Source: Pontibacter mangrovi
Lineage (GTDB): Bacteria > Bacteroidota > Bacteroidia > Cytophagales > Hymenobacteraceae
Direction of reading: 5' to 3'
Length of the DNA: 64,000 nt
Assembly: GCF_006385705.1 (NCBI RefSeq)
Contig: NZ_VFRQ01000004.1
Coordinates: forward strand, 248,001 to 312,000
Part shown: positions 54,235 through 64,000 of the stretch, in pieces
Layout: each line of letters begins with the position of its first letter
Position numbering within the stretch: position 1 is the stretch's first letter
Position numbers and translations under genes: made by a program
Notes under the pieces: generated by a model
Told to the model about the DNA's origin: nothing
Database searches by the model: none
The model's input: the letters and a program-made list of their open reading frames with translations, nothing else

Positions 54235-55480
54235 CGGTAAACGCATTGGTATATTTGGCTTCGGCTGCGTGGGCCAGGGGCTGCACGATGTGCTGCAGGA
54301 CAACCCGCACCTGCATGTGGCGAAGATTTGCGTACGCGACAAAGAGAAACTGCGCACTCTGCCTAAGCACAGCTTCACCTACGACCCGCAGGAGCTGCTG
54401 CAGGACGAAAGCATAGACCTGTTTGCTGAGCTGATCAGCGACCCGAAGGAGGCGCTGCAGATAGTACGGCAGGCGCTGGAGGCAGGCAAAACCATCGTGT
54501 CGGCTAACAAAAAGATGATCTCGGAGAACCTGACGGAGCTGGTGGCGCTGCAGCAGGAGTTTGGCGGCACGCTCTTGTATGAGGCGGCTGTTTGCGGCAG
54601 CATCCCGATTTTACGTACGCTGGAGGCATACTATGGCAATGAGCCGCTGCAGGAGGTAAGTGGCATCCTGAACGGTTCTTCTAACTATATCCTCACCAAG
54701 CTGGATGCCGAAGGCCTGTCTTATGATGAGGCGCTGGCGCAGGCGCAGGCACTGGGCTTTGCCGAGGCAGACCCGACGCTGGATGTGGGCGGCTATGATG
54801 CACTGCACAAGATCAGCCTGATTGCGGCTCATGCCTTCGGAGCAGTGGTAAAGCCGGAGCAGGTGCTGCGGTCTGGCATACAGCATATTTCTAAAGGAGA
54901 CATACACCTGGCGCAGGCACTGGGCGCGCGCATCCGGCTGGTGGCTTCGGCCCGGCTCAACAAAAACAACAACCTGGAGCTGCAGGTGCTGCCAACGCTG
55001 GTGTTCCCCGACTCGGAGCTATACTATGTAGAGGCGGAGTTTAACGGCGTGCAGTTGCAGGCGCGCTATGCCGGCGATCAGTTTCTGAAAGGCCGCGGCG
55101 CCGGAAGCCACCCGACAGGCTCTGCGGTTTGGGCCGATGTGTCGGCGGCGCTGGCTGGCTACAAGTACAGCTACCCCAAGTTTAGGTATAACGACGAGGA
55201 GCAGCTGAAGCCGGTGCCGTTGGAAGAGGACGATGAGCTGAAAGTATACGTGCGCAGCACCATGCCCGAGCTGTTGCCGCAGCTGCCCTGGAAAGAACTG
55301 ACCACGTTTGGCTATTCTGCCAAGTCTACACAGCTGGTCGGCACCATCAACCGCAAGGACCTGTTGCAGCACCTGCCAGCGCTGAAGCAGACGATTGCGT
55401 TTGTTGCACTGTTGCCAGCACAAGTGTCGGGGGAGCAGGTAGTGCAGGCATCCGGAGCAGTGCTGGAAGAGGCAGCCTAA
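54221..55480 (+). CDS. hom: Homoserine dehydrogenase
   Basis: A 419-residue enzyme that reduces aspartate semialdehyde to homoserine. The NAD(P)-binding GFGCVGQG lies at 12-19; VSANKKMISEN, GILNGSSNYILTKL and ADPTLDVGGYDALHKI are the catalytic-domain signatures. A C-terminal regulatory-like segment (about 330-419) is present but shorter and less clear than a standard ACT domain. It is monofunctional; aspartate kinase is coded separately at 57572. Confidence 0.94.
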   Translation: MKSNSGKRIGIFGFGCVGQGLHDVLQDNPHLHVAKICVRDKEKLRTLPKHSFTYDPQELLQDESIDLFAELISDPKEALQIVRQALEAGKTIVSANKKMISENLTELVALQQEFGGTLLYEAAVCGSIPILRTLEAYYGNEPLQEVSGILNGSSNYILTKLDAEGLSYDEALAQAQALGFAEADPTLDVGGYDALHKISLIAAHAFGAVVKPEQVLRSGIQHISKGDIHLAQALGARIRLVASARLNKNNNLELQVLPTLVFPDSELYYVEAEFNGVQLQARYAGDQFLKGRGAGSHPTGSAVWADVSAALAGYKYSYPKFRYNDEEQLKPVPLEEDDELKVYVRSTMPELLPQLPWKELTTFGYSAKSTQLVGTINRKDLLQHLPALKQTIAFVALLPAQVSGEQVVQASGAVLEEAA

Positions 55481-55653
55481 GTATGGTGTAAATTGTACTT
55501 AATTTGCTGGCTCCAGCGCAGGTGCCTAGTTTAATAGGCATATCTAAATATTAATATGATTTAATGTATATTTTTAATTTAATTAAAACGTAGCTATAAT
55601 CAAAATCTTACCGTACAAATAATCAACCTATTAGCGTTATAATTTGTACCAAG

Positions 55654-56361
55654 ATGAGAAACATAGCTATACCCTTTTTTACCTTCCTGATGGCGGTTTT
55701 TGCCTTGTCATCCTGCAGGCAGGATGGTGCGGCGCCCATCCGAAACATTAAAGCAGGCCCTTCTCTGCTAAGGGCGCAAGCGGGCGGCGCTTGTCAAAAT
55801 TGTACTTACCGCTTCGGCACCGAACAGAAGAACCTCGGCAATGTATACACCAAGCAGCTGGTGGTGGCATTTGCAGAGGGCCTCAGCGCTGCCGATGAAG
55901 ATGCGGTAATGGCACAGTATAAATTTATTTCTGGCAAAAACGGCCAACTGAGTTCCAACTCAGCCATACTGCACAACATTGCACTGGTAGATGGCCTGAA
56001 CTGCAAGCAGGTAGAACTGGCCATGGAGCTGTTAGCCGAAGACCCCGGCATTGCCTACGTAGCGCCATACTTCCTGAATGAGAGCGGCTTGCTCGGGATC
56101 AGCAATGAGGCCATTGTGACGATAGAGGAGGGGGCTGCAGAAGCGCTGGGCGCTTTGGCGGAAGGCTATGGAGCAGAGGTGCTGATGCCGCTGAGCGGGC
56201 AGACATACCTGGTGCGGGTGGACAAGAGTTCTGCAGGCAATGCGCTGGAACTGGCAAATTACCTCAACGGAGAAAAGGGTATTGTGCACGCGGAGCCGGA
56301 TTTTCTGGTGTCGGTTGATATGCCGGCCGCCAGGGTGGCGGTAAAAAAGCTGATCCGATAA
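55654..56361 (+). CDS. Lipoprotein resembling isolated S8 protease propeptide domains
   Basis: A 235-residue lipoprotein (lipobox LSSC, C21). After a short Cys pair (CQNC) it has two segments, about 55-145 and 170-225, each ending like a subtilase pro-domain (DPGIAYVAPYFL and EKGIVHAEPDFLV) with a preceding strand (KQLVVAFAEGLSAADEDAVM, TYLVRVDKSSAGNALELANYL). In S8 peptidases such modules inhibit and fold the catalytic domain, but no catalytic domain follows here. It could be a stand-alone inhibitor or a remnant. The domain call is by pattern and moderately sure. Confidence 0.7.
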   Translation: MRNIAIPFFTFLMAVFALSSCRQDGAAPIRNIKAGPSLLRAQAGGACQNCTYRFGTEQKNLGNVYTKQLVVAFAEGLSAADEDAVMAQYKFISGKNGQLSSNSAILHNIALVDGLNCKQVELAMELLAEDPGIAYVAPYFLNESGLLGISNEAIVTIEEGAAEALGALAEGYGAEVLMPLSGQTYLVRVDKSSAGNALELANYLNGEKGIVHAEPDFLVSVDMPAARVAVKKLIR

Positions 56362-56375
56362 ACATAAGATGCGGC

Positions 56376-56420
56376 AAATAAAAAGCCCTGCCTTCGTAAA
56401 AGAGGCAGGGCTTTTTATTT
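56376..56420. terminator. Bidirectional terminator
   Basis: Perfect 18-bp inverted repeat (AAATAAAAAGCCCTGCCT and complement) with a 9-base loop between the convergent lipoprotein and lysA genes. Confidence 0.95.
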
Positions 56421-56436
56421 GGATTTATACTTTTAG

Positions 56437-57579
56437 CTATACATACACGGCGGCGGCTTTGTCGCGCAGATTGTAGGCCGAAGCCATCACCTCGCCGTAG
56501 GCTCCTGCCGTTCTGATGGCTATCAAGTCGCCGCGGTTGGTTTCGGGCAGCATCACTGCTTTGCCAAAGCAGTCGCTCGACTCACAAATTGGGCCCACCA
56601 CATCATAGCGCACCTCTTTTTTTTTGCTCGTCAGGTTCTCGATCTTGTGGTAAGATTGGTACAGCGCCGGGCGGATCAGCTCGGTCATGCCGGCATCTAG
56701 TATGGCAAAGTTAGTGCTAACGCCGTTTTTGATGTACAGCACCCTGGAGATGAGCGTGCCGCACTGCGCCACCAGTGCGCGGCCCAGCTCAAAATGCACC
56801 TGCTGCCCCGGCTGTAGCGTCAGAAACTGGTCGAATAGCCCAAAGTATGCGGCAAAGTCAGGGATCAGGTTCTCATCCGGATGGTAATAATCCACGCCAA
56901 GGCCACCCCCCACATTAATGTGCTGCAGGGTTACGTTATGCGCTAGAAACCACTCCTGGAACTCGTTTACGCGCGTGCACAGGTTCTTAAACACTGTCAG
57001 GTCTGTTATTTGCGAGCCGATGTGGAAGTGAACGCCTATCAGCTCTATGTGCTTTAGCTCCTGTAGCAGCTCCAGCACACTCTCCAGTTCCCAGGCATTA
57101 ATGCCGAACTTGTTCTCCTCCAGGCCTGTGGTTATGTATTTATGCGTGTTGGCATTCACGTTCGGGTTGATGCGCAGCGCCACGCGCGCAATTTTGTCCT
57201 TCTTTTCGGCCAGTTCGTTTATCACCTGCAGCTCGTGCTTCGACTCGCAGTTAAAGCAGAAGATTTCCTGATCCAGCGCAAAGTTAATCTCGGCATCGGA
57301 TTTGCCCACGCCGGCAAACACCACCTCCTTCGGCGCAAAACCGTTCTCTATGGCGGCCTTCACCTCATTGCCGCTCACGCAGTCGGCCCCGAAACCGTGC
57401 TGGCGCACCAGGTTTAGCACCGGGGTATTGGCATTGGCCTTTAGGGCGTAGTGAACGTGAAAGTTATACTTTTGGGCTTCCTGCTGTGCCGTTTCCAGCG
57501 TTTGGTGCAGCAGGTTCAGGTCGTAGATATAAAACGGAGTGGTATGTTGCTGCAGCTGCTCTGTGTTAAAGTTAAGCAT
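56437..57579 (-). CDS. lysA: Diaminopimelate decarboxylase
   Basis: A 380-residue PLP enzyme making lysine from meso-diaminopimelate. PLP lysine K47 lies in HVHYALKANAN; HFHIGSQITD, NVGGGLGVDY and CESSDCFGKAVMLPE are the conserved motifs and the length fits the family. The ATG at 57579 overlaps the aspartate kinase stop by eight bases (ATGCTTAA), so the pair is coupled. A longer start at 57609 would overlap more. Confidence 0.95.
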   Translation of the reverse strand: MLNFNTEQLQQHTTPFYIYDLNLLHQTLETAQQEAQKYNFHVHYALKANANTPVLNLVRQHGFGADCVSGNEVKAAIENGFAPKEVVFAGVGKSDAEINFALDQEIFCFNCESKHELQVINELAEKKDKIARVALRINPNVNANTHKYITTGLEENKFGINAWELESVLELLQELKHIELIGVHFHIGSQITDLTVFKNLCTRVNEFQEWFLAHNVTLQHINVGGGLGVDYYHPDENLIPDFAAYFGLFDQFLTLQPGQQVHFELGRALVAQCGTLISRVLYIKNGVSTNFAILDAGMTELIRPALYQSYHKIENLTSKKKEVRYDVVGPICESSDCFGKAVMLPETNRGDLIAIRTAGAYGEVMASAYNLRDKAAAVYV

Positions 57580-58903
57580 GGGCTTCGTTTCTGTTAAAGA
57601 TGCCATCATTCAGTTTTGTAAGGGCTTCTACTTTGTCTGTTGTGCTGATCAGGAAGCTGATGTTGTTTTTGCTGCCCCCGTAGGAAATCATGCGCAAGGG
57701 AATGTGCTGCAGCGACTGGAAAACAGTGAGCACGGACCCGCTGCGCTCTGCTATAAAGTCGCCTACCACGCATACGATGGACTGTTCCGTGTCCACTTCC
57801 ACCTGGCCAAACTCCTTCAGCTCGGTCAGTATCTCATTCAGGTGCTTGTCATTATCTATCGTCAGCGACACGGCCACTTCGGATGTGGTGATCATATCAA
57901 TCGGCGTTTTATACCTTTCGAACACCTCAAACACGCTGCGCAGGAAGCCGTAGGCCAGCAGCATCCGCCCGGATTTGATCTTAATGGCCGTGATACCGTC
58001 TTTAGCTGCCACAGCCTTTATCTTGCCGCTTTCCGTATTGGCGCTGATGACGGTGCCTCTTGCCGCCGGCTCCAGGGTGTTGAGCAGCTTTACGGGTATG
58101 TTTTTCTGCTTGGCCGGCTGCACGCTGCTGGGGTGCAGGATTTTGGCGCCAAAGTATGCCAGCTCCGCCGCCTCATCAAACGACAGCTCCGCGATAGGGT
58201 AGGTGTTTTTTACAATACGCGGGTCGTTGTTGTGCATGCCGTCTATGTCGGTCCAGATCTGAATCTCCTCTGCGTCGGCGGCAGCGCCAATCAATGAGGC
58301 GGAGTAGTCGGAGCCACCGCGCTTCAGGTTGTCGATCTCCCCGAAGGCATTGCGGCAGATATAGCCTTGCGTTATAAACAGCTCTACGCCCGGGTACTTT
58401 TCCAGCTCAATTTTCAGTTGCTGGGCTATGTACTCGTTGTCCGGCTCCTCATTTTCATCGATCTTCATAAAGCTTAGGGCCGGCAGCAGTACCGACTTCT
58501 CGCCCTGCTCCTCCAGGTAAAACTGAAAAAGGGCAGTGCTCAGCAGCTCGCCCTGCGCCAGCACCGCGCGCTCCTCGTGTATGGTAAAAAGGTCGAGGGT
58601 GAAGGCGGTGATGTACTCGAAATGTTGCTTCAGCAGCTCGTTTGCCTGGTGCTTTTTATCTGCGGAGGTGTAGAGTTCCTCTACCACCTGTTTATACTTA
58701 TCGTGCAGCGCCGTAATCAGCGCCTTAGCTTCGTTGTGTTTGTTCTGGTACAGCGTTTCTGCAATCTGCACCAATGCGTTGGTAGTGCCCGACATAGCCG
58801 AAAGCACTACAATTTTAGGCTCACCATTACGTATGAGCGAGGCTACTGCCTTCATTCTCTCAGCTGACCCCACCGAGGTGCCGCCGAACTTAAGTATCTT
58901 CAT
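57572..58903 (-). CDS. lysC: Aspartate kinase
   Basis: A 443-residue enzyme that starts aspartate-family amino acid synthesis. The catalytic motif KFGGTSVGSAERM (K5) opens the protein; FGEIDNLKRGGSDYSASLIGAA and TDIDGMHNNDPRIV mark the ATP and aspartate sites. Two ACT domains follow (from about 300 and about 375), the normal site of feedback inhibition. It lies upstream of lysA, fitting a lysine branch enzyme. The methionine branch genes lie nearby in the opposite orientation. Confidence 0.95.
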   Translation of the reverse strand: MKILKFGGTSVGSAERMKAVASLIRNGEPKIVVLSAMSGTTNALVQIAETLYQNKHNEAKALITALHDKYKQVVEELYTSADKKHQANELLKQHFEYITAFTLDLFTIHEERAVLAQGELLSTALFQFYLEEQGEKSVLLPALSFMKIDENEEPDNEYIAQQLKIELEKYPGVELFITQGYICRNAFGEIDNLKRGGSDYSASLIGAAADAEEIQIWTDIDGMHNNDPRIVKNTYPIAELSFDEAAELAYFGAKILHPSSVQPAKQKNIPVKLLNTLEPAARGTVISANTESGKIKAVAAKDGITAIKIKSGRMLLAYGFLRSVFEVFERYKTPIDMITTSEVAVSLTIDNDKHLNEILTELKEFGQVEVDTEQSIVCVVGDFIAERSGSVLTVFQSLQHIPLRMISYGGSKNNISFLISTTDKVEALTKLNDGIFNRNEAHA

Positions 58904-58993
58904 TCAGGTGAAAAAATGAGTGATGTTATGCCACAAAAGTAGCAAAAAATCAGCGGAATAAGTTCGTTTTGGCTGTAGGAAGAGTTTTAAATA

Positions 58994-59024
58994 ACAACGG
59001 CCGCTTCAGGGAAGCGGCCGTTGT
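58994..59024. terminator. Terminator hairpin between lysC upstream region and adhesin gene
   Basis: ACAACGGCCGCTTC and GAAGCGGCCGTTGT form a 14-bp stem with a 3-base loop. On the minus strand TTATTTAAAAC follows, so it ends the adhesin-like gene. Confidence 0.8.
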
Positions 59025-59050
59025 CAGAGTGTTATCTTGTGCTGTACTTA

Positions 59051-62000
59051 TTAGCGTTTTATCACTTTCGTTGATTCCTGCACGTTTTTGCCATGTATGC
59101 GCAGGATGTACATGCCGTTTGGCAGTTCCTGAAGAGGCAGGGTGATTTTGTTAAAGCCCGGTTTCAACAGAATGTTTACCTTGTATACTTGCCGACCATT
59201 TATATCGAAAAGGGCTGCTTCTGCATCAGCGGAGGTTGGGGCAAACACTTCCAGCCTCAGTTCCCGCACAAATGGGTTTGGCCATACCTTAAGCTGCTTT
59301 TCATGGCTGGTGTAGTTTCTATGGTTTACGGCTGCTGTACTGCTGTACTCGAACCCTCCGTCGAAGTCTACCTGCTTCAGACGGTAGTAAACAGTCCCTT
59401 GTGTCCACTCAGCGTCTGTGAAAGTATAGAATTGTGGAACAACGGTTGTTCCTGCACCGGCTACAGTGCCGATGGCACTGAAGTGCTTTCCGTCAGCACT
59501 TCGCTCCACTACAAACTCTTTGTTATTCTCCTCGGATGCTGTTTTCCATTGAAGCTGTACCTGCCGCTGATCTATGAATGCTCTGAAGTACAGTAACTCT
59601 ACGGGTAGGGGTACTATCACCGGTGCATCTCCATAGATCCGAAGCGTAACAGTTGTAAAGGTTACTCCTGACAGCTGATCTCTCAGGTTTACGATTAGCC
59701 TATACGTTCCTTCTTCCAGGTCTCCAGGGGTTGCGATCGTAAACGCACCGGTCGTTGTGTTGAAAGCTACGCCCGGTGGTAAAACCCCTTGTGTTACACT
59801 TGCCGACACAATAGGCGCATCTGGGTCTGAGGCTGAGGCTAAAATGTCTCCTTGCCTGTACTCGTTTCTGTACTTCGGAACCGCTAGAGTATAGACCGCA
59901 TCGCAGTTTACATTTATAGTTACCTGGTCGGTTGAAGTTGCTAACCCGCCGCCACAGGTGCTTTCTACTCTCCACTCCAGCACGTAGGTACCAGAGGTTA
60001 GCCCCTGAACCGTTGCGTTCTGGTTGTTTGGAGAGCTGAAGGTGACGTCAGTAGGGCCGCTAATCTTTACCCAGGTGCCAATTCCCGGCGACACATCGTT
60101 TGCCCGCAGGGCGTAGGAGCTGCCACAGGTGGTGACGTCAGGCCCTGCGTCGGCTTTTATAGGGTTATTGGTTACCTCCACCGTGGCTTGGTTCACCAGC
60201 GTCAGGGTGCCGCAGGCGTTGTTCGTAACCCTCGTGACAGTAGCGTAAAATACTTCGGAGCCTGCGAAGTTCAGTGCTCCCGTCTGCACGGAGCGAATAC
60301 CTCCGTTACCTCTGAAAGTGCCTAGTAAAAGATCCGCTGAAAGATTATTTGTGGTGGTTGCCCTGCGGTACACCTTGTATTCATAGTCATCGTTTGGTTC
60401 GGTTGAGACGTAGATGCTGGTTGCTCCGCCAACGCATACTTTGCCAGTTTCCGGGGTTACAGCGCGGGTGGTAGAGGGACTCGTTACTGTAACGGTTACC
60501 TGAGAAGGCAATGTGGTGCTGCAGGCATCTGCAGTTCTTACCGTTATGAGTAGGGCGAAGGTTGTGTTCGTTGTAACTGATCCGGTAGCTAACAGGATAG
60601 CGCCTGTTGCCCCTTGTACTGGCGAGCCCACTGCCTGGCCTGTTGCCTCATTTACCAACTGGTAGTTATAGTTGGTGTTTGTGCCGCTCAGGGAGAAGGT
60701 AAGGCTCTGGTTGGCACAAGTGGTCTGGCTGACACTGGCAAAGCTTAAGCCCGTCGTTACAGGTTGTGGGCGCACGGTTATACTTACACTGTTAGCAGAA
60801 GTGGCGTCGCAGGCGGTGCCACTGATTTTTCTGGCCCTGTACGTGAGGGCAGCGGTTGTGTTGGCGTTTGTCAGGTTCGTTAAAGGCCCGGAGGTTAAAG
60901 TGATGGCGCCTCCGGTTCCTAATACGGAACTGCCGGACTCCGTTCCGTTCACTAGGAGCATATAAGAAACCCCGTACTCTGAGCCAGACAGCGTAACGCT
61001 GGTGGTGCTGCCACCGCAAATGGTAGTGGGGACAGCTGTAAGTGTGTAAGTGGCAATGGGAGCCCGGCAACTAACAATCACCGGGCTTGCCTTAGGACTT
61101 TCGCAGCCATCGGCCGGGGTGTATGTTGCCGAAACTGTGGCACCGGCAAATAGCTCTTGCGAAGAGATTCCGGTAACCGACCAGGTTCCGTCACTGCCTA
61201 TCAAAGTAGTAGTGGGGAATGGAGTGCCTTCTATGTAAAGGGTTATTTTAGCATTTGCAGCGCCGGAAGGCCCGGTGCCGGATACGCTTGTTGCCCCTTC
61301 AGTAATTGGGCTGTTTATGGTTAACGTTGCTGTAGGTCCAGCCGCAGAGCTGACTGCATTGGAGTTAACGCTTCTGACCTTCCCGGTTGCCTTGGCTCTT
61401 GCCGTAATGGCGGTACCCGGAGCAATGCCGCCACCTGCCGCCTTTGTAAGGTCTGCAGACCAGGCACCTAAGCTGGTAACTGTGGCCGTGATCGGGGTAC
61501 TTGTACCATTCTGTGTTATCAGCGTGCCGTCTCTTTGGCCTGCCGTTCCGCCTGTGTAAAATTGCAGTACTGTTCCGATAGCCTCAGTGGAGGTACCTGA
61601 CAGTGTCGTAACCAGCCCGCATTTTAGTGGGTTAATGGTCGGGGCCGCAGTGGTTTCCTGCACCGTCAAAAAATTAGACCGGCTCGAGGGAACACTGCAG
61701 GTAGTCTGCCCGCCACCTGTAAGTGTCCACACCGTTCTCACGTTCAGCATATCGCCTGCCTTAAGTGCGGGTGAGAGGTCAGCCGGTATGGCAATAGACC
61801 AGGTAGTAGAAGTAGTATTGATGGTGGCTCTGATGCTTTGCTCCACCGCATTAATGTAAAGGGTTACATACCCTGTTGTTCCGGATGCTATTCCAGAAGG
61901 AGCATTACCAAGGGTACCTGAAAGTGACGTAAGGGAGGTTGGCACCTCAGCCCAGGTAGAGGAAGTGGAGCTGTTCTATGTTATGCCATTGTAGGCCACG

Positions 62001-63496
62001 TTGGTGATGGTTACTTGTTGATTATTGAGATGAGGGGTACCATTTCTAAAGCATACATGGTTAGACTCTAAAGACTCGCAACCGATCACATTTCCGGAGG
62101 CATCCAGAGGGGTTACTGTGGCATAATGGTTAAATTCCCCTACACTATACAAGGGGCTCGTCCAGGTGCTGCCAGTTGAGGAAGTTACAGAATTATAGGT
62201 AAAAGCCCCTAATGGCTGGTTTGTAGCATTATAAACTGTTATTCTCTGGTTGCCGGAGTAAGATGTCGTGCCGATGAAACTTCTGTTCTGGTTTCCGCTC
62301 CCTCCCATACCGGTGATAACGGGTGGAGGCGTAGTAGTGCAAACACCACTCGTTACAGTAACCGTGTTGGATGATGGAGATACAGATTTTCCTGAGGCTG
62401 TTACCGTGGCTGTTATGGTATTACCGGCCGCCAGGAGAGTGCTTGATATTCCTGTTAGTTTCCAAGTGCCATTAGCGGCCACGGTAGGGCAGGCCGGTTG
62501 CCCTGCGTCGCCACAGATGGATATTCCGTTTCTATAGACAGCAACAACTGATCCCGCAGCCTCTGTGGAAGTACCGGAAATGGATGTGCTATTAGCAGGC
62601 ACAGGTTCGTTCACAACAGGTGCGGTGGCTGCTATCATTGGGAATCCGGATGTCTGCAACGTGCTTAGGCTGGTAGCCGGAAAGGCACCGAGCAGGGCAC
62701 GCCATGCTGCGGGGGCATCATAGTTGTAAGCCTGAAAATTGACGCCGCCCACATCTGAAACAGTTCCTGTAAGCCCACTCTGCGCGCTCGTAATGGTAAT
62801 GCCACTCATGCGCAGGGGAGTTGCTGCCGTGATGCCGCCGTTGAATGCCGACAGCGGCACGTAAAAGTCATAGAAGTAGTCTGTGTTGCCCCCGCTGGTG
62901 GAGGCGGCCACCGCCCGTTGGGAATACTGGTCTGTGGAACCCGTAAAAATGGTGCTGCTTCCTGTGGGGCTGTGCTTCAATACCTGTACGGCAAAGTTAG
63001 CAGCCAGCAGTACTTCGTACTCGAATCCGGGATTATTGCCGGTCCCGTCAAACTTCTGATCAGAATCTATCAGCACGCTATACCCCTTTGGTGCTGTTGA
63101 GGAGCTTCCCAGCCTAATCCTGAACAGCAGGTTGGTGCCGTCGAAGTAAGAGGAGACAGGAGATCCGGTAGACGGAGAGGTAAGTGGAGTGGAAGGGGGA
63201 GCCAGGTCCGTATGCCCTCCGGCTGTCCCGGTGTTCAGGTCCCCCAGCGGTTCGGTGGTAAGTGCAGGAAAAGGCCGGTAGGGTACTTCACTACTTGAAG
63301 CCCCTTCATCGGCCTTTGTAGTGAACCCAGTGGCTTTTACGGATACATACCCATCCCCGTTAGGATCCAGTACTTTGGCTCCGCTTGTGCTGGCAGGCCT
63401 GTAAATTAATCCAGGTGTCTGGGCAGCGGATGGTAAGGAAAATGCCGTGATAAATTAAAGCAGAAGTGTTACACTAAGGTAAAAGTTTACTCTCAT
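59051..63496 (-). pseudogene. Giant T9SS-sorted repeat adhesin gene broken by two in-frame stop codons
   Basis: Read without frameshifts from ATG 63496 the frame spans 1482 codons but holds TAA at 63455-63457 inside the signal peptide (MRVNFYLSVTLLL-stop-FITAFSLPSAAQ) and TAG at 61976-61978. Everything else is open. The product would have an N-terminal domain (LIYRPASTSGAKVLDPNGDGYVSV), several Ig-like repeat modules rich in Thr, Ser and Gly with SGTSTEA and cysteines, a cadherin-like putative Ig segment near 800-900 of the last part and a T9SS type A C-terminal domain (KVWPNPFVRELRLEVFA ... LPNGMYILRI). Two nonsense changes with no indel suggest recent decay; sequencing error is possible. 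From 61945 down a 964-residue frame with a GTG start remains open. Confidence 0.85.
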
Positions 63497-63928
63497 AAAG
63501 TTAATCGGTTGCCAGCCCCTGATCGTGTTTTTTTAGAGATGGTTGTTAGGACGCGAAGGTGCTGATGTTAGTATTATAATACAAATAGAAAAATTATGCG
63601 TTATCATAGTTAAAACCTATAATAGTAAGTAGGTATAAATGTGGTGACGGCGCGGCACCTTTTAGATGCTATTTGAACTGTGAAGAGTAAGCTTGTAGCA
63701 CTGTAATAGAATGGTTCTATTAAGTACTGGTGTGTCTATAGTATAGCATAAAGAAGTTCTTAAAAGAGCATAAAATATTGTTTTCTACTCTTTTAAGAAC
63801 GACTGGTTAAGCTTTTTTAGCTGGCTATATTGTACTGAAATGAAGGAATAAGAGTTACTAAAATTGCACCAATTTCCTGAGGCAAGCTGCATGGACAAAT
63901 AACAGGGCAGCAGAAGAAAGAGGGAGCT
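63497..63928. other. AT-rich intergenic region at right end
   Basis: 432 bases, strongly AT-rich, probably the promoter of the broken adhesin gene plus the terminator of the ketoacyl synthase gene. The inverted repeat listed next lies here. No gene seen. Confidence 0.6.
63756..63800 (-). terminator. AT-rich hairpin, possible terminator of the right-edge gene
   Basis: GTTCTTAAAAGAG (63756-63768) and CTCTTTTAAGAAC (63788-63800) are perfect 13-base arms with a 19-base loop. On the minus strand a T-rich stretch (TTCTTTATG) follows, which suits ending the gene at the right edge. Confidence 0.55.
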
Positions 63929-64000
63929 TTACTTTCCGGTGATGCCCACCACCACACTTGCCGCATTGCCGCCAAAGCCCGCCGCATTCACCATGATCCT
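63929..64000 (-). CDS. Beta-ketoacyl synthase, C-terminal end (partial)
   Basis: The window cuts this gene; 23 codons and the stop remain (RIMVNAAGFGGNAASVVVGITGK). NAAGFGGNAASVVVG matches the glycine-rich C-terminal motif of condensing enzymes (compare NSFGFGG in FabF-type synthases). NAAGFGG variants are common in aryl polyene or flexirubin-type pathways of Bacteroidota, so a pigment gene cluster may begin to the right; that is inference from a very short piece. Confidence 0.7.
   Translation of the reverse strand, partial: RIMVNAAGFGGNAASVVVGITGK

Noticed and set aside
61976-61978. Possible pyrrolysine or programmed readthrough at the internal TAG
   Set aside because: Pyrrolysine is not expected in Bacteroidota and a second stop (TAA) sits in the signal peptide, so gene decay is simpler.

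Overview
The window is chromosomal DNA of a Bacteroidota bacterium. The closest fit is the order Cytophagales, family Hymenobacteraceae (Pontibacter-like); this is inferred from gene content and was not searched. Supporting signs are TAnnTTTG-type -7 promoter elements, type IX secretion (T9SS) C-terminal domains, a TonB-dependent receptor paired with a DUF4249 lipoprotein, an S-box riboswitch ahead of metY-metX-hom, and a Bacteroidota-style curli locus. No rRNA, tRNA, CRISPR array, phage or intact insertion sequence was seen.

Layout. 0-17 kb is mostly housekeeping: a lipoprotein, fatty acid desaturase, GNAT acetyltransferase, YpdA-like reductase with an extradiol dioxygenase-like partner, a DEAD-box helicase with a structured leader, a T9SS-sorted multicopper oxidase, an EamA exporter, an AI-2E-family protein, rarA, sppA, purine nucleoside phosphorylase and a CPBP protease. 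17-34 kb is an envelope and efflux block on the minus strand: DUF4249/TonB receptor, TolC, an M61 peptidase, two tandem MacB-like permeases, an ABC ATPase and an HlyD adaptor. It faces a divergent NtrC-type regulator and histidine kinase. A sigma-54-like promoter with upstream dyads lies between them, which suggests the pair drives the efflux operon. 34.4-45.4 kb holds thioredoxin, a four-gene overlapping operon (unknown Cys protein, 7-TM protein, histidine kinase, receiver-only regulator) and then the curli locus csgE-csgF-csgG with three curlin-like proteins and a PD40 lipoprotein. 45.4-50.6 kb carries an HNH protein, pncB, an unknown protein and xseA/xseB.

51.4-58.9 kb is an aspartate-family amino acid cluster. 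A SAM-I riboswitch is followed by an unlisted 47-codon ORF with a Met/Cys-rich tail and then metY-metX-hom; lysC-lysA run convergently from the other side. 59-63.5 kb is a giant T9SS-sorted adhesin-like gene broken by two in-frame stops. The right edge cuts a beta-ketoacyl synthase.

Most interesting signals: (1) the heptamer AAGTATA/TATACTT is scattered about 100 times on both strands inside and outside genes, by hand count, against roughly 5-8 expected, like a HIP1-type genome motif; (2) the main curlin has a strict 69-bp repeat whose strands alternate a normal amyloid core with aspartates, predicting an acidic ladder on the fibre; (3) the riboswitch plus Met/Cys leader ORF may form a two-layer sulfur switch; (4) a multi-copy intergenic repeat family.
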